Of a DNA stretch of 64,000 nt, positions 30,101 through 41,600 are shown piece by piece; positions within the stretch are counted from its first letter, which is position 1; each line of letters starts with the position of its first letter. Location: NCBI GenBank assembly GCA_916613615.1, contig OU744727.1, positions 18,732,093 to 18,796,092 of the forward strand, given 5' to 3'. The position numbers were made by a program, and so were the translations under genes. Under the pieces are notes generated by a model. It ran no database searches. It saw nothing but the letters and a program-made list of their open reading frames with translations, and had not been told where the DNA came from. This DNA is from Steromphala cineraria. Taxonomy: Eukaryota > Mollusca > Gastropoda > Trochida > Trochidae.

Positions 30101-32849
30101 AATACATTTTCGTTATATCATATCCATTTATTTTCCATTTTCCTTACATCAACTTATATCACCCCCAAAATGTGCTACTGCCCCTTTACATGTCTCTTAC
30201 CCTAAATATGATATGAATTATTCCTTTAAAAATTAAAAGAACCCATTGATAAAAAGGGAAAGGGGGAAAGGAAAGAATTGTAATTATACTTCCGACCGTT
30301 ATGCATGATAAACGTCTTAGAAGTTACAGTAAGAACTTCAGATATTGTAATTATTTCCCAATCTAAGCTTTTCTTTAACCAACCGCTTTATTTTCAATCA
30401 ACGTGTAATATGTTCAATGTATAGCAGCTTTCGGGTCAGACGATTGCACATAAACAAATATTGACACTGGAACCCTGGGAAGGAAGCTTGAAACCAGAGA
30501 CAACCAATCAACGGCCGGAAAGTAGTTCCGGTATAGTTCATGCCGAGGTTAAAGATTCCAGCACTGGTGCAATATGGGAAATCACATGCCAGCTTACGAT
30601 ATTGACATTCTTTTCATCAATTGCAGACCAATATGAAATGGACACGTTCCTATTTCTGGGGCCTCAGATAACTAGTTACATTTGCGATATTGGGAGGAAC
30701 GGGACATTTGCCTGTGATTCGAATTGCGATGGTTTATACACAATTATGGATACAGGGAGAAGAGATGTCCGAGTTGGGGTATCTTAATGGGTTTTGCTCG
30801 GTCCATATAACTCCTCGATTGCTCTTTATTAAATGTCAGTGCAGTTGAATTGGCCTCAATACACTTTGGTCTGAACTTGAAAATCAAATTATATTTCAGC
30901 ATACGATAATGAAAATAGCGGCATGGAAAATTAGTTTACGTGGGTTGCGTTGGTGTACTTTTATAATGAAATGATATCAGCAATATTGTTTCATCAATAA
31001 TTCATTCCTATTGGTTAAAGAATTGCAACTAATAAAGTGCATCTGTATAGTGTTGAGAAACAGGAACATCGATTACTTTTCCTCATATTCCTTGTATTTA
31101 CAAAATAAATGTAATAAGTATACATTTTTAAGTCTTTTCTTCAGAAATGGTATTCAAACGTTATGGGAGATGAAAAAGACTTTTCAACGAAATTCTATTG
31201 TATGACATGTAATGATTCCTTGACAAGAATCACACAATCAAAAAGTACATAACTTCAAAGGAACACATACAATGTATCTTTATTTCGTCATTGAAATATA
31301 CATTTGTAATCATGCACAGTGTTATTTTGATACTGAAACCATCTGTTGTAAGGTATAAGGGAGGAAACTCGGTTTACAAATATGTAAATGATATAGTGTA
31401 GATATTGATCGTGTGCTAAAGGATGCAGCGTGTCTGAAATGGGAGCCTCAAGTAAAAAACAGCTCGAAACTGTAAACTTGTGATATCTTAAATCGATTTT
31501 TTTTCATATTCTTCAAAAATGTATCGATGTCTTAAACTATCTATAATAAAAATATTGCAGAACATCATTAGTTTGTTTGATAGATTTACCAATGCTTTCT
31601 ATTTTTCTTTTGAGGGAAAAATAATGATTTTCGAAATAACATTCTAGAAAGAATGTTTAATCAAATTGTTATGATGTGTCTCTCGTTAAAACATTATTTT
31701 GTTTAGTTCAAACAAATTCAACTATCAAAATATACCTAGATTTATTCGTATACTAATAAAGCTCGTTTTCTTTAAATGCAATTTAAGGTGAAGGTTAAAA
31801 TGAATTTCACTGGAGGTTATCCATAGTGATCTTATAATGGTGCCCAAGCCATCAAATCATTAAAACCTGTCAAGTGAGTTCACTTTGACGTCATATATAT
31901 GCGTATGCTTTTTACTAATTGCAATGCAAATGCAAACCATTGTGACATCAAACAGTTTTTGTTCAGACACGTTGGGATACGATACAACTTGACGAATGAT
32001 ATATAAAAACAATATTTTTTAAATCGTTAAATGGCGTCTGATACTGAAAATCAACACGGGTATAATCACTGTTATTGGTTATTGATTCTGTTTTCTAGAA
32101 GGATTACGTCATGTTGTGGATTGAAAACGATTGATGATCGTTTTCGTTGATGAATATCTCTTCTAAACTTTGTAAAGCTAGGCATTGATTATAAGATATG
32201 AGACCATATCTTAAGTGATTCAAATAATATTATAGGTTTGATATCTTAGATTTTCTATATGTGTAAACAGTTTGTATTTTTGCTCGTTTGACTGGGGGCC
32301 GTCTATGTGATACCTTGAAATGTATAAAGTAGATACACTCTTGTACCACTTTAAGAAAAAAGACGCCTTAATCGAAATTGAAATCTCAACTAAAAGGTAA
32401 AATCCTTTCTATAATTTCTCAATCTTTAAACTTTTAAGTCATTTGCGTTACTGACAGTACATTAATGTAAACACATTGATTATTGTTCACATAACGATAT
32501 CTTACTTATACATGTTTGTCACCATATAAGTATCATTTGTCTTAAAACAGAACCAACCAAACATCAGTATTTTCTTATAAATGTGGACTTTTAATCGCAT
32601 TAACCATTACTTCCCTCAATACTTATCGTGGTGAAATATTGCTGAGAACATGTGAAACCCCAACTCACTCACTAATAGCATCAACAGTTAAACGTAACAA
32701 CTCACTGGCGTTGCTGACAGCAAAACTGTCAGTGATGTCAACGACCGAGGCATGTGGTACAAGATGAACATCCCTCTCAGTGTTCCTCTCTGCCAGCTGT
32801 TTCTCCAGGAAGGGACGGAGATGCACCGAGCGCACGTCATACAGCACAC
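23992..32849 (-). CDS. Gene B: ATD-only ionotropic glutamate receptor-like protein (8 exons; signal exon not found)
   Basis: Exons in coding order: 32849-32706, 28759-28514, 27958-27744, 27455-27402, 27277-27146, 26397-26212, 25520-25413, 24108-23992. They join in one frame to 399 residues plus stop, entering in phase 1 as iGluR exon 2 does. The product spans the complete iGluR ATD: first strand VLYD, DSFAVSNAMCD, VYIYDSDEG, GYTGIINFDENGKR and IGTWFAEEG. Both disulfide cysteines (AMC and VKC) and sequons NAS, NIT, NFS and NNT are kept. Exon phases match gene A throughout; two exons have identical lengths (54 and 108 nt). The frame stops at the ATD/S1 boundary and AATAAA follows, with no channel exons downstream. 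I infer a soluble extracellular ATD, possibly an assembly partner or synaptic ligand. Intact frames and sites argue against a decayed pseudogene. Expression and secretion are unproven. Confidence 0.82.
24554..24690. repeat. Long inverted repeat with hammerhead-like loop, in gene B intron
   Basis: Arms 24554-24600 and 24644-24690 are 47 nt and pair with one mismatch. The 43-nt loop contains the stem CGACACA (24616) / TGTGTCG (24629), followed directly by AAACGTCG. The order (TTGAGAA, stem, GAAAC, GTCG) recalls hammerhead ribozymes of Penelope-like elements, where the first box is CTGANGA. Two bases of that box differ, so activity is doubtful. Confidence 0.6.
25319..25360 (+). repeat. SINE-core fragment
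   Basis: CCGCTAATGGCTGAAATACC and a following CAAGCGT resemble the repeat at 13039-13100. Intron of gene B. Confidence 0.4.
25413..25520 (-). CDS. Gene B exon, ATD
   Basis: Thirty-six codons, VQFEGYTGIINFDENGKRSN to DPSKK, donor gtaagg. The stretch QVQFEGYTG...FDENGKR closely follows the AMPA family and the exon length equals that of gene A (108 nt). Confidence 0.93.
25640..25770 (+). repeat. Interspersed repeat fragment in gene B intron
   Basis: Reads TTTTTATAGCGCATTTATCC then CCTCGGGTTAACGAGGACAG and CTCCCTGAGGAG. This resembles the 'tatagcgc...' class of invertebrate SINE/non-autonomous repeats. GC-richer than its surroundings. Family assignment is tentative. Confidence 0.4.
26212..26397 (-). 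CDS. Gene B exon, ATD with second disulfide cysteine
   Basis: Sixty-two codons from STEALLLDTLEVLYLAV to FMDYLKQ, acceptor ctaccag, donor gtagtc. HVKC is the second ATD cysteine. It ends in LKQ like gene A exon 7458-7646 but has no tandem array after it. Confidence 0.92.
26461..26665 (-). mobile_element. tRNA-derived SINE in gene B intron
   Basis: On the minus strand the 5' part reads as a tRNA-like head: A-box-like CTCAGTGGAAGAGT and B box GGTTCGATTCC, spaced about 40 nt apart, followed by a body rich in GC. It lies just upstream of the acceptor of exon 26212-26397 without disrupting it. Not a functional tRNA: no paired acceptor stem seen. Confidence 0.65.
27146..27277 (-). CDS. Gene B exon, ATD
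   Basis: Forty-four codons from DLIPISAKNIDLSATNITGF to ITEAMK, acceptor ctttcag, donor gtaagt. The NITGFQ block is shared with gene A exon 4415-4576. Confidence 0.92.
27402..27455 (-). CDS. Gene B short 54-nt exon, ATD
   Basis: Eighteen codons, EKEQSMQRVELNIIAVAL, between atttcag and gtatgt. Found by looking for the counterpart of gene A's 54-nt exon: same length, same phase, same position. Confidence 0.85.
27744..27958 (-). CDS. Gene B exon, ATD
   Basis: Completes Gly, then LMRIQDLFQSLNTRD ... ILDIIRVL, donor gtaaca, phase 0. Counterpart of gene A exon 1049-1242. Confidence 0.92.
28514..28759 (-). CDS. Gene B exon, ATD
   Basis: Acceptor atttcag; the first two bases complete a Met codon, then CDLITKDVIAIIGVTNASS ... 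VYIYDSDE. It ends with one base of a Gly codon at a gttggt donor. It contains the first conserved ATD cysteine. Its second half aligns with gene A exon 1-110. Confidence 0.93.
29859..30188. mobile_element. TIR element (MITE-like), family 1 copy 2, in gene B intron
   Basis: Left terminus AGGGGCAGTAGCACGTTTTT and right terminus TGTGCTACTGCCCCTTTA, 330 nt apart, no ORF. The interior (GATAGTGTCAAATTATAATT, AGAGAACAAATTATGA) matches the partial copy at 55816. Confidence 0.75.
30461..30787 (+). other. Unrecognised 108-codon open frame in gene B intron, antisense
   Basis: Starts MTLEPWEGSLKPETTNQRPE and ends RRDVRVGVS. The patch is GC-richer than the flanks. No domain recognised and no splice context checked out. 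It could be an unidentified exon, repeat remnant or chance. Confidence 0.15.
32625..32675 (+). repeat. SINE 3' tail fragment
   Basis: GTGAAATATTGCTGAGAACA, then TGTGAAACCCCAACTCACTC. Same family as 13039 and 53885. Adjacent to a gene B exon donor. Confidence 0.6.
32706..32849 (-). CDS. Gene B exon, first ATD segment
   Basis: Acceptor tttctag, then GT completing a codon and VLYDVRSVHLRPFLEKQ ... DSFAVSNA, donor gtgagt in phase 1. It matches the AMPA ATD start (SFAVTNA in vertebrates). An upstream exon ending in phase 1 after the usual -PI(G) is required and not identified. Confidence 0.88.
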
Positions 32850-33173
32850 CTAGAAACAAAATACAGGGCAAATTGAGATAAACATGATAACCAAAGAACA
32901 TAAACTAGAAGTGTTTGACCGATATTTGCAATTGCGTGACGTTTTTATGGGATTTTTTTTTTTGATTCCTAAGCCTTATGTGTGAGTTTTGTTAATACTT
33001 TTATTTTGTTATAAATATGTATAAGGTGTCTCATATATAGGTCTGATGGCTGGACATCTGTATATATCTTATTGTCTATTACCAATGTTTATTGAATGTA
33101 CAGTGTGACACTAAAATAAATGATTATATATGATTGGCAGTGAAATACCGAGATCTATCAATGACAGTAAACC

Positions 33174-33236
33174 GTGTTATCAGTCACTAGTGACAATAAC
33201 AATGGAACGTGTTATCAATCACTAGTGACTGATAAC
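33174..33236. repeat. Duplicated palindromic motif
   Basis: GTTATCAGTCACTAGTGAC at 33176 is repeated at 33211 as a 26-nt near-palindrome ending GTGACTGATAAC. Possibly the terminus of a small transposon. Confidence 0.5.
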
Positions 33237-33379
33237 AACAATGCTCTGACGCAATGACACGCTCATAACGTCATATTGTTGTTTTGGCGACGGGCTCTCT
33301 TTGGAGCCGACTCAACGTAAATGCACTTCAATTTTCTTAGAAATACAACGATTAAATCATATAATAAATAGAAAATTTT

Positions 33380-33455
33380 TGTTTTCTTGACAAATACCAT
33401 GTTTATCTCATCGAGTGAGGCAGATGAGATAAACATGGTATTTGTCAAGAAAACA
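33380..33455. repeat. Perfect 33-bp inverted repeat hairpin
   Basis: The arm beginning GTTTTCTTGACAAATACCAT (33381) is exactly complementary to 33423-33454, with a 10-nt loop. No mismatches, so it is young or maintained. It would form a strong foldback. Confidence 0.9.
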
Positions 33456-36400
33456 CAAATATCCTCTAAATATTGTATTCTTTTCCTTATATAACTTTAT
33501 AACGTACATGTAACTTGATTAAATACTTGTATTTGAAAGGGATTATCGTGAACTCAAACTAGAAGTATTTGAATAAATGTTGGATCGATATTTTCAATTG
33601 CATGACTGATCATAGGATGTTTGATGTTTCGTTTCTGCATTTTTATTACTTTTTTTAAATGTACATGTACATTTTACTTTAACAAATACTTGCAATCGGG
33701 GGATATACTTTTGACACACCTAGGAGCGAAGGGGTGAACAGGTATACTTATTATAATCAAAGACAAACAATAACAAAGTCAAAGAAAATTTAAGAATCAG
33801 TAAATTCAGTTTTAAGACAGTTGATTGCTTATTTGATTTTTAGCTCCTTACCGATCTGTTCCAGGCAATAATATTGTTTTCTATTTTTACTGTTGTATTA
33901 CCTTTAAATCACTTGTATCAGAAATCTTATCATATTCACATTCTAATGTTCTTTTTCAGTTATCTGTTTGATTAATTCATGATATATTTCATTCTCTCCC
34001 ACAGAGGTAGTTCAAGTAATAAAATGTTGACAATATCCCTGTTCGAATTAGATCAAATCCGTGTATTTCCCATTCTAGCCCACAGACTGGATCTGACTCT
34101 GTTAGAAGAGGATTAATATATTATCTTAAATTTGGAAAATAAACCTATATCTGTGTTATGTCATAGTTAACTCCCTTGTTTCAATGGTCGGACATTTGCA
34201 TATATAATTCTGATAATTTGTAACTTAAATTGATAATTAACGGACATTTAGCACACTTTAAATTGAGGGCGACCAGAATAGTATCTCAATCAATAAAATT
34301 ATTTGAAGAAAACATTGACGATTTCAATTGTGAATATTAATGTAATAACACTCGTACATTCGATAAATATTTTAGGAATACAATGACAAAGATTCAAATT
34401 CAATATGTATGATTTTAAAGTAGCATGTTATCGTATAGTGTGATAAATTTAAAGTGCTGAACTATAGATTGGATATGAGAGCACTTGAAATACTCTGGGA
34501 AAAGAACAATGGTATTGTAGTAGATGTGCATGTTCTGTTTTACTCTTTGTGCTTGTTTAATTTCATCAAACATGAAAATGTTATTCTCAATTAAGATGCC
34601 TCATGAATTGAACAAGGACAATAGTCAAGTCTCAGGTGTATTGCAAGAATGTATGTTTTAGAATCCGGCCGTTTCAATTACTCCATGTCACTAATTTGAA
34701 TTAATTAGTTAATGATAAATGCAATCAGCTTAACTCAAAACACATCAATTTTAGCATTGCAATGTCATTCAAAGATGCATAAAAGCGTGTGTAGAGACAT
34801 GACAATGTTTACATGGAACCAAGGCGTGAAACCCTACCAATACTCAAAGGATTCCTGCTTGTTGACGTCGTTTGATCGCTCAGAACATTCCTACCCACTC
34901 GGAACAATGCAATCAATATTATTGTTTCTCTGAAAACAGCACCTCTGTTCTGTATTGTCATTCCGTTCAACGTCAAATTGCTGTTTTCATCACACAACTG
35001 ATCCTGGAATAACACCGGAAGTAAGCACTCTTCCGGACTTGCGCATTGGGCTGAAACTGATGACCAAATATGAAGCTTGAGTTTATTGATTTTCCAGTTA
35101 AGTGCTCTCACCAGTGACTCATGCCACTGTTTTCTCTCACCGCTTGGCTCAATTGCTTAGTTTGCACTAGATACTCATCTTGCAAAGAGCCTTTTACGAT
35201 CTCCTTGATAAAAACTTCAATTTGCAATTTAATTTTGCATAGTGTTAACTTTAAACTCTTCTTTATTCAATGAATCTTCAAAATAGAGAAAAACCATGGT
35301 ATCCATCAAAAGGAATTTAAATATTAAAAATCAAAACGGACTTAAGAAGCAAATAATATTTTCTTTCAAACAATCTTGAAACTTTTAAATACAAAATCTA
35401 TAATAAGATTAACACAGACATGTCAAGAGCATCAATTTAAACCGAAGGAGGTCATAAAATATAGAAATAACATTTACTGGCTAAACATGGACGACATCTC
35501 GCTGTTATCTTTTCACCGGGTTTGCGGTAATGAAGTTATGGAAAACAATAATAAATCACTAACACCCATAGACGAGTGTAGCATCCCTCTAACAGCGTAA
35601 TCAATGTTGTATATGGAGACCACTCTGAGTGGTCGAGCAAGCGAGAAAACGCTAATTTCGTGGGAAAGCGAAAAAAGCAATAAAGACGTTTAAGGGTAAT
35701 TAAAGGACAGAGGTTTTCAGTGAAGACAGAGGACGGAGAACAAAGCGGATTAGCCTGCTCTAATATCAGCGGGCACCGGAATGCTATCTCTACTGCCAGG
35801 CGTCAAACAAATCGATTTAATGAGATTACAAACGATGGCATCTGTGGCACTCAAACGGCGGATGAATGCGATAGGGACATTACATCAAGACTCTCGCTTT
35901 CTTCGAGACATCATTTTTGCATATAAATCTTACTGATGGTGATTGGTTGGTGCGAATAGACGCTTCATGATGGCTCTAACTGTCTGCTCCCATTATTTCC
36001 CGATGAATATTTTGTCAGGTATTGGCGAAGTGTTAAAATTGAATGAGTTTGAATTGATGTATAATGTGAGATATGTCCTATTTGCTACTAAAGTACACAA
36101 CCTTGTCTGAAATCTATTTTTACAACAAAAAGCTATTATTTCACTTCGAGACAAATGCTGATTCTCTATGATGAAACATCAATAAAATGTGATATATATA
36201 AACTGTTGATAAACATTGATATCATTATTTGGTAATAACGTTAATATCGTGCCATACTTTATATCAATATATTCATTCCAAATACTTGTACCAATTGAAC
36301 GCTAATCATATTCATGCTATAATTCCAATTCGGGACATTACATGAAGATACTTAAAGGTTCCCCTAGTGCTTATACAGACGTTACCGACAGGCGCAAGAA

Positions 36401-38508
36401 TAAATGTACATTACATCGATACGAGATTGAAGAGAGTTTTGTCGGGCAATTGGCTTCAAGGGTTCACCACGTTGTCTTCGTTTTTCCTTAACGTAAAATC
36501 ATGCAATACAAGAAAAGCCTTTAAAAAGGCATGCTTGGTGCCACATAGGCAGATGAAGGGAATTGTGATTAGTGGACCAGTTTGGGTGATTAGTGAAATA
36601 TACAACACTGGATAACAGCACTAATATTAGCACGAGCATTAATCAAAGTTAATTTCACAAAATATATTTCTATCAACACGAGTTAATGAAAGCTACATGT
36701 ATGAATATTTTTACATTTATCAACGATATATGTCATATTCTAAATAAAGCACGAGTCATTTTCAGTAGCTCTGATTATAAATACATGTTTTCAACGTAAA
36801 CATTTAGTGACATCGTTAAGTATGACTTGTAACGTGGTCGTAAATGCTCTACTTATCAGTAAACATTATTCTTATTTCGATGTCACCATCGTACTTACAG
36901 AAACGTTACTTTTAATTCGCCAGGCGAGCCCAACGTGAAACTAAATCGCGTGGGTTATAAAAAATTGGATTCTGCGATTATTGAATGCGACATAATGCTC
37001 TTATCTGGAACAAATGCAGACTTTCTTCATATGAAGATGTTTTTGATTGAGTCTGTTAACATTTATCAGCGTCTTGAATAAAAATAATATTTTTCTTTTA
37101 ACATGACATTTAAAGCGAAATCATATTCCACAGTTTAATGTGCCAAATATTTTGTATTACCAACACGGTGACGTAATGCATTTTTTGCTACAGTTCTGTT
37201 CATTGGTCATTTGATTTGGATACAACACATGTGATTGGCGCGGCTTCCCTTTGAAAATATCAAAAGTAAAATAGAGAGAATTCAGAAAAGTTTTAGAAAA
37301 TCAAAACATAACTGCTTGGTACCTTTGGGCAGAAAGCAATAAAGATGTTTAAATTATCAATGACAACCTTTATGAACTGACAAGTACCAATTTCTTCATA
37401 TACTGCAAATTTGTATTCCAAGGAGTAGTAAAATTTCATTTCGTATCACCCTTTTCTCGGCTCATAGCACCAGCTTCTATCACTGTCGTTTTTGTACATG
37501 TATTGATGTGCGCTATCATTCTTAAATCCTAAACATACAGCATGCATGTATGACCATCAGTAACTTGTTTCAACTTAGTTCCGAAATAATCATGTGGTTA
37601 TAACTTGTATGTACAAACTTGAATGTTCCATCGAATGATGTTTCCACAAAAATTAGCTCTTTGCGATTTTTTCTTCATTTATGACAATTTAGAAATTAAT
37701 GCATAGAGATATAATTCAAAATTGTTTCTTGAGATGTTTTGAGTCTGCATCGTTCTACTGGAAGTGCAGTACCTTTCTGCTTCGCTGTAAGTGGGCGTAA
37801 ATTGATTTGTGTTTCTTGTTCATTTACAAGTCAATTACCTACGCAATGCTATCCGTCTAGATTAGGTGCAACTTTGATGTTGTTTAACCTTACAAATTCC
37901 CCATTTTAAAACTTAACATACATTAAATAACTGAGACATGTTTTCTTATTATGCTATACCATTTTAAAGGTTTAAATGTCAAATCTTGTAATGTATGTAA
38001 AACATTTCAAATACATCAATCGAGACTGTTTTAAAATTATATTTATTTCAAGACATAGATTCGAAAATAAACCATGACTCTTTCCATGATCTCGTTTTCA
38101 AGTGTTGCAGTTGATGTACTAAATCAATCATCTGAATTTGTTATTACCTTTGAGTCATTATTTAAAAATGTTGTAAAAAATTAAAGCTTAAAGTCAGTTA
38201 AAACTGAAATATTCAGATAGTTCTTAATGAATAAATTGCTGTTTAAAAACAAGGGCATAATGTCATTTCTAATATTGTTCCCGTAAAGATCAAAGGCGCC
38301 ACCCACCCTTTATTCCGCAATAAAGTATAGTTTTTGAGTGACGTTACGAACCAATGACCAATAACATGATCGATAACAATCAGCTATGACGTCACTAGAT
38401 TTGTCCCTGATCGATCAATTCAGGCCGGACGTGATTAACAAAATATGTTTATATTTGGATTAGAAATAACTTAAACGAGTAAAAATCGACATACTAGAAA
38501 AGTAATGG

Positions 38509-38630
38509 AGTAGCCCTAACCATCATGTGTTTTGCAATAAAGTTTTGCCCTGAACTAATATAGCATCAAACCATAATAGTTCAGCGCAAAACAATACTTT
38601 ATTGCAAAACACATGATGGTTAGGGCTACT
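38509..38630. mobile_element. Foldback/MITE-like element
   Basis: Arm AGTAGCCCTAACCATCATGT (38509-38556) pairs with 38578-38630; the only break is a short indel near the loop. Total about 122 nt, no ORF. Nothing else in the window shares the arm. Confidence 0.75.
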
Positions 38631-41600
38631 TTATTTCTTAAATAAACTTTTAATTGCAACGAATTGTTGAATTGTAACAGAATAGAACCACTATTGCTTT
38701 TTCCGATTATAAAATTTCAGACATTTCGAAAGCAATTTCAAAAAATAAAATCTAAGATACGTATTTAAATTAATAACTATAAAAAGACATAGAAGCAATA
38801 AAAAATGTCAAAACATTTTCCCATTACCTTTCGTTGGTATCCTGGCAAATTTGATACAGAAATCAGTATTGAAATCAGCATTTCAAAGCCCGTTTTACAA
38901 TCTCTCTTTGCGGTTGATTAGTTGAAACTTTAACTACTGCGTGTATGCTACAATAACTGAGAGAATTGCATGTCTAAGGGAAATGAAAAGTGTCAATGCT
39001 TAGAAAGACTTGCAATCAATACAAAGCAGTTGTAGAGTAACTTTCATCCATTTCAATTATCAGGTAGTTTGTACCAGTCCCTTGCGCCTCTGCCTTCAAG
39101 ATTAAATTGTTCAGTTGTCAAAATGTTTTACAGTGGCAGAATTAAGGGGAGGGGAGGGAAAGGAGAGAGGGGTTGCTTTGTTATGATGTGTCAACAGTTT
39201 TGCGTATTATTCATTTCTATGGAGGAATTGCGTAAATAGACATGGTTATGTTAAAGGTGAAAGGGCATATATGAGAATGCATTTTAAAGATATCTTTCCA
39301 TTTCAAACTTCATGATTACATGTTTGAAATATGTTTAACAAACAAGGTGTTAATTTAGTTTTCAACATTTGCAAAAAAAGCTAACATTTAAAAGTTGCAG
39401 TCGTTATTCTTGTCTTATAATAAAAACATTTAGTAATGTAACCCTCTGTTCTTATATTCTCATATCGATACAATGTACTCTCCTCAATTTAAACATTCTT
39501 TTACGCTATAAGGTTTCTATGTTTACCAGTATGTTTACATATTTCGACAAATGCCTGGAAGAAACCAGTTTTAACTTTAATCGATTCCGTAATAATTGCT
39601 TAATGATGCTATCACTTCCTCTTTAAAGCCTAGGTATGATGGCGCTATTTATTTACCTTTACTTGAGACACTTTGAAGATATATGACCATATGAGCATAT
39701 CGATTAGAACCCTTTTGAATTTGGTGAAATGGTTTGTAAATAAGAATTAAGGGAACTATGACATTTCGTTTTGACAGTAAAGTTTAAACAACTTCATATT
39801 ATTGCCGAGTTCAATAAGTCAAAATTATCAAAAGTAATGATATCACAATGCCTTGACGTCATAATCATGACGTTATCACAATGTACATGGATATGACCAC
39901 AGGGCATTGCTGTGTTTTGAATTACGGAATTCATATTGCTCATTGATGATAAGTAAAATGTCATTCCTTGTCTCCATATAAGCAGTGTTTATATATTTGA
40001 TATCAGAAAACACTTGCGTCGTATTCTCTATGTCTTCTACCGCTTATATAATCATTTATATCATAATTTCATTTCCTTACATATTTCCGCTTTAACTAGT
40101 TTTATGCCGAATCATTTCACTCGTATAATATGAATTGTATGACATGGAAGCTCGTTTACCATCCTCTCTGCATTTCTGTTACTTTCCTTCATAAGACGAC
40201 AGGTTCAATATGAGGGACATTTTGATCACAGTTTTGGGATAATTACGACTACAGAAACCATGACACGTTATATTCAATGATAAGTACACCATTATGTGAT
40301 CCTGAATTGACATCTTTATGATGAGATGGCATTGCTCGTCAATTGCAAACACTTCTATTGATGTCAAATTATAACTTCCACTTGACGAATGGCTTGTTTG
40401 ACTATCTGCTCCTGTCTTGTCTTCTAATGATAGGCATCGCGTGCGGAATCTCCGCAGCAAATTGAGCCGTCCAAACTGAGGCCGTGTACCCATGATTCAT
40501 TGCCCATGATGGCGACCGAGATGACCAGCGCGTGCGAGATAAGGCGAGAGTTAATAGCGTGGATCTGATGTTGGTTGCAGATTCTTTGACACCTAGAGTG
40601 TTGCAATTGCACAAACGTTTTCATGGCACAATAAAAAAATAAACATCACTCGAGAAGAAAAATAATAAAATGATTCATCCATTTTTATGAATAAATGTTA
40701 GAAGGCATTGATGTTTAAGTAAGATGTGTCAACATAGTTCAACAACTTGACACTTGATGACTGAATCTAAAGAGCAAACATTTAAATATGACTGATAAGA
40801 TGTCATTTTGGAATCCAGTTTGAAACAATCTCATTCTTGCATGAATTGAGGTATTAATATTTTGAGAGTCATTTACAATAATTCCGTTACTATGTGTCCA
40901 ATATTCATATTCATATTCGGAGTCAAAATCGTAATGTTCAAACATATACTGTAAGTTTTCAAAAGTAATACACACTTTTCGAAAGGCAGAGAGCCTTAAA
41001 ATCTAATACAATGTCTTTTTGTATGTGATGATTACTCTTTTTCAAGAAACAATACCACAATTTAGTACAAAATGATGCATTTGACAGCTGAAATTGTTTT
41101 TTAAAAATGTTTATGAGTAACTTTGATAGCATTTATAGTGAAAGTTTCATTAAGAGTTATTTTAGCAATTTAAATGCCAGGGCCACCTGAGCAACAACTT
41201 ACTGATAACATAATGTGTGTAAAAGGTTTAGCATTTTCACTGATGAACATAAAAGAGACCTTCCATTAAACATGTTTTTTCGAACAAATGTGTGATCATA
41301 ATTTGGCAGCCAAGTTACTCTTCTAAATTCCGAGATTCGCGGCTGGGCTTTATTTGAAACAATTTGTTGTAGTAGGTGACCTTTAGTCAATTTCGTTAAG
41401 ACAGGATCTCTATTTCTTTAGCGTTAAGATGCTGGAAGACATAAAAACCAAGATATTTAAGGTGTTAAGCCAAGCTCATTTTTGGGACTCCAAACTGGCC
41501 GCATGGATTTTTCGCATTAAAATTGACATCTTGCTGGGTCATAAAGGGACAAAGATATGTTCTTGGGTTAAATATTTATAACACTGTTTGTGTTGTTATT

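Larger units (their letters stand above)
28760..32705 (-). other. Gene B large intron (3.9 kb)
   Basis: Holds the MITE at 29859-30188, the open frame at 30461-30787, and a SINE tail at 32625-32675 ending about 30 nt from the exon 32706 donor. Otherwise AT-rich with nothing recognised. Confidence 0.6.

Noticed and set aside
33849..33900. Minus-strand CLEQI(G)|gtaagg as a signal-exon end for gene B
   Set aside because: The frame meets a stop upstream before any Met, and there is no hydrophobic segment.
34838..35111. Minus-strand frame containing GAVFRE and ALFRVG, ending SIG at a gtaggg donor in phase 1, as a possible first exon of gene B
   Set aside because: The phase fits, but there is no signal peptide, and the iGluR-like bits would duplicate the first ATD strand already encoded by exon 32706-32849. 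Probably chance.
40402..40624. GC-richer minus-strand frames (MKTFVQLQ... and VKESATNI...) as an exon
   Set aside because: Two overlapping frames compete, no domain is recognised, and the splice phases do not connect to gene B.
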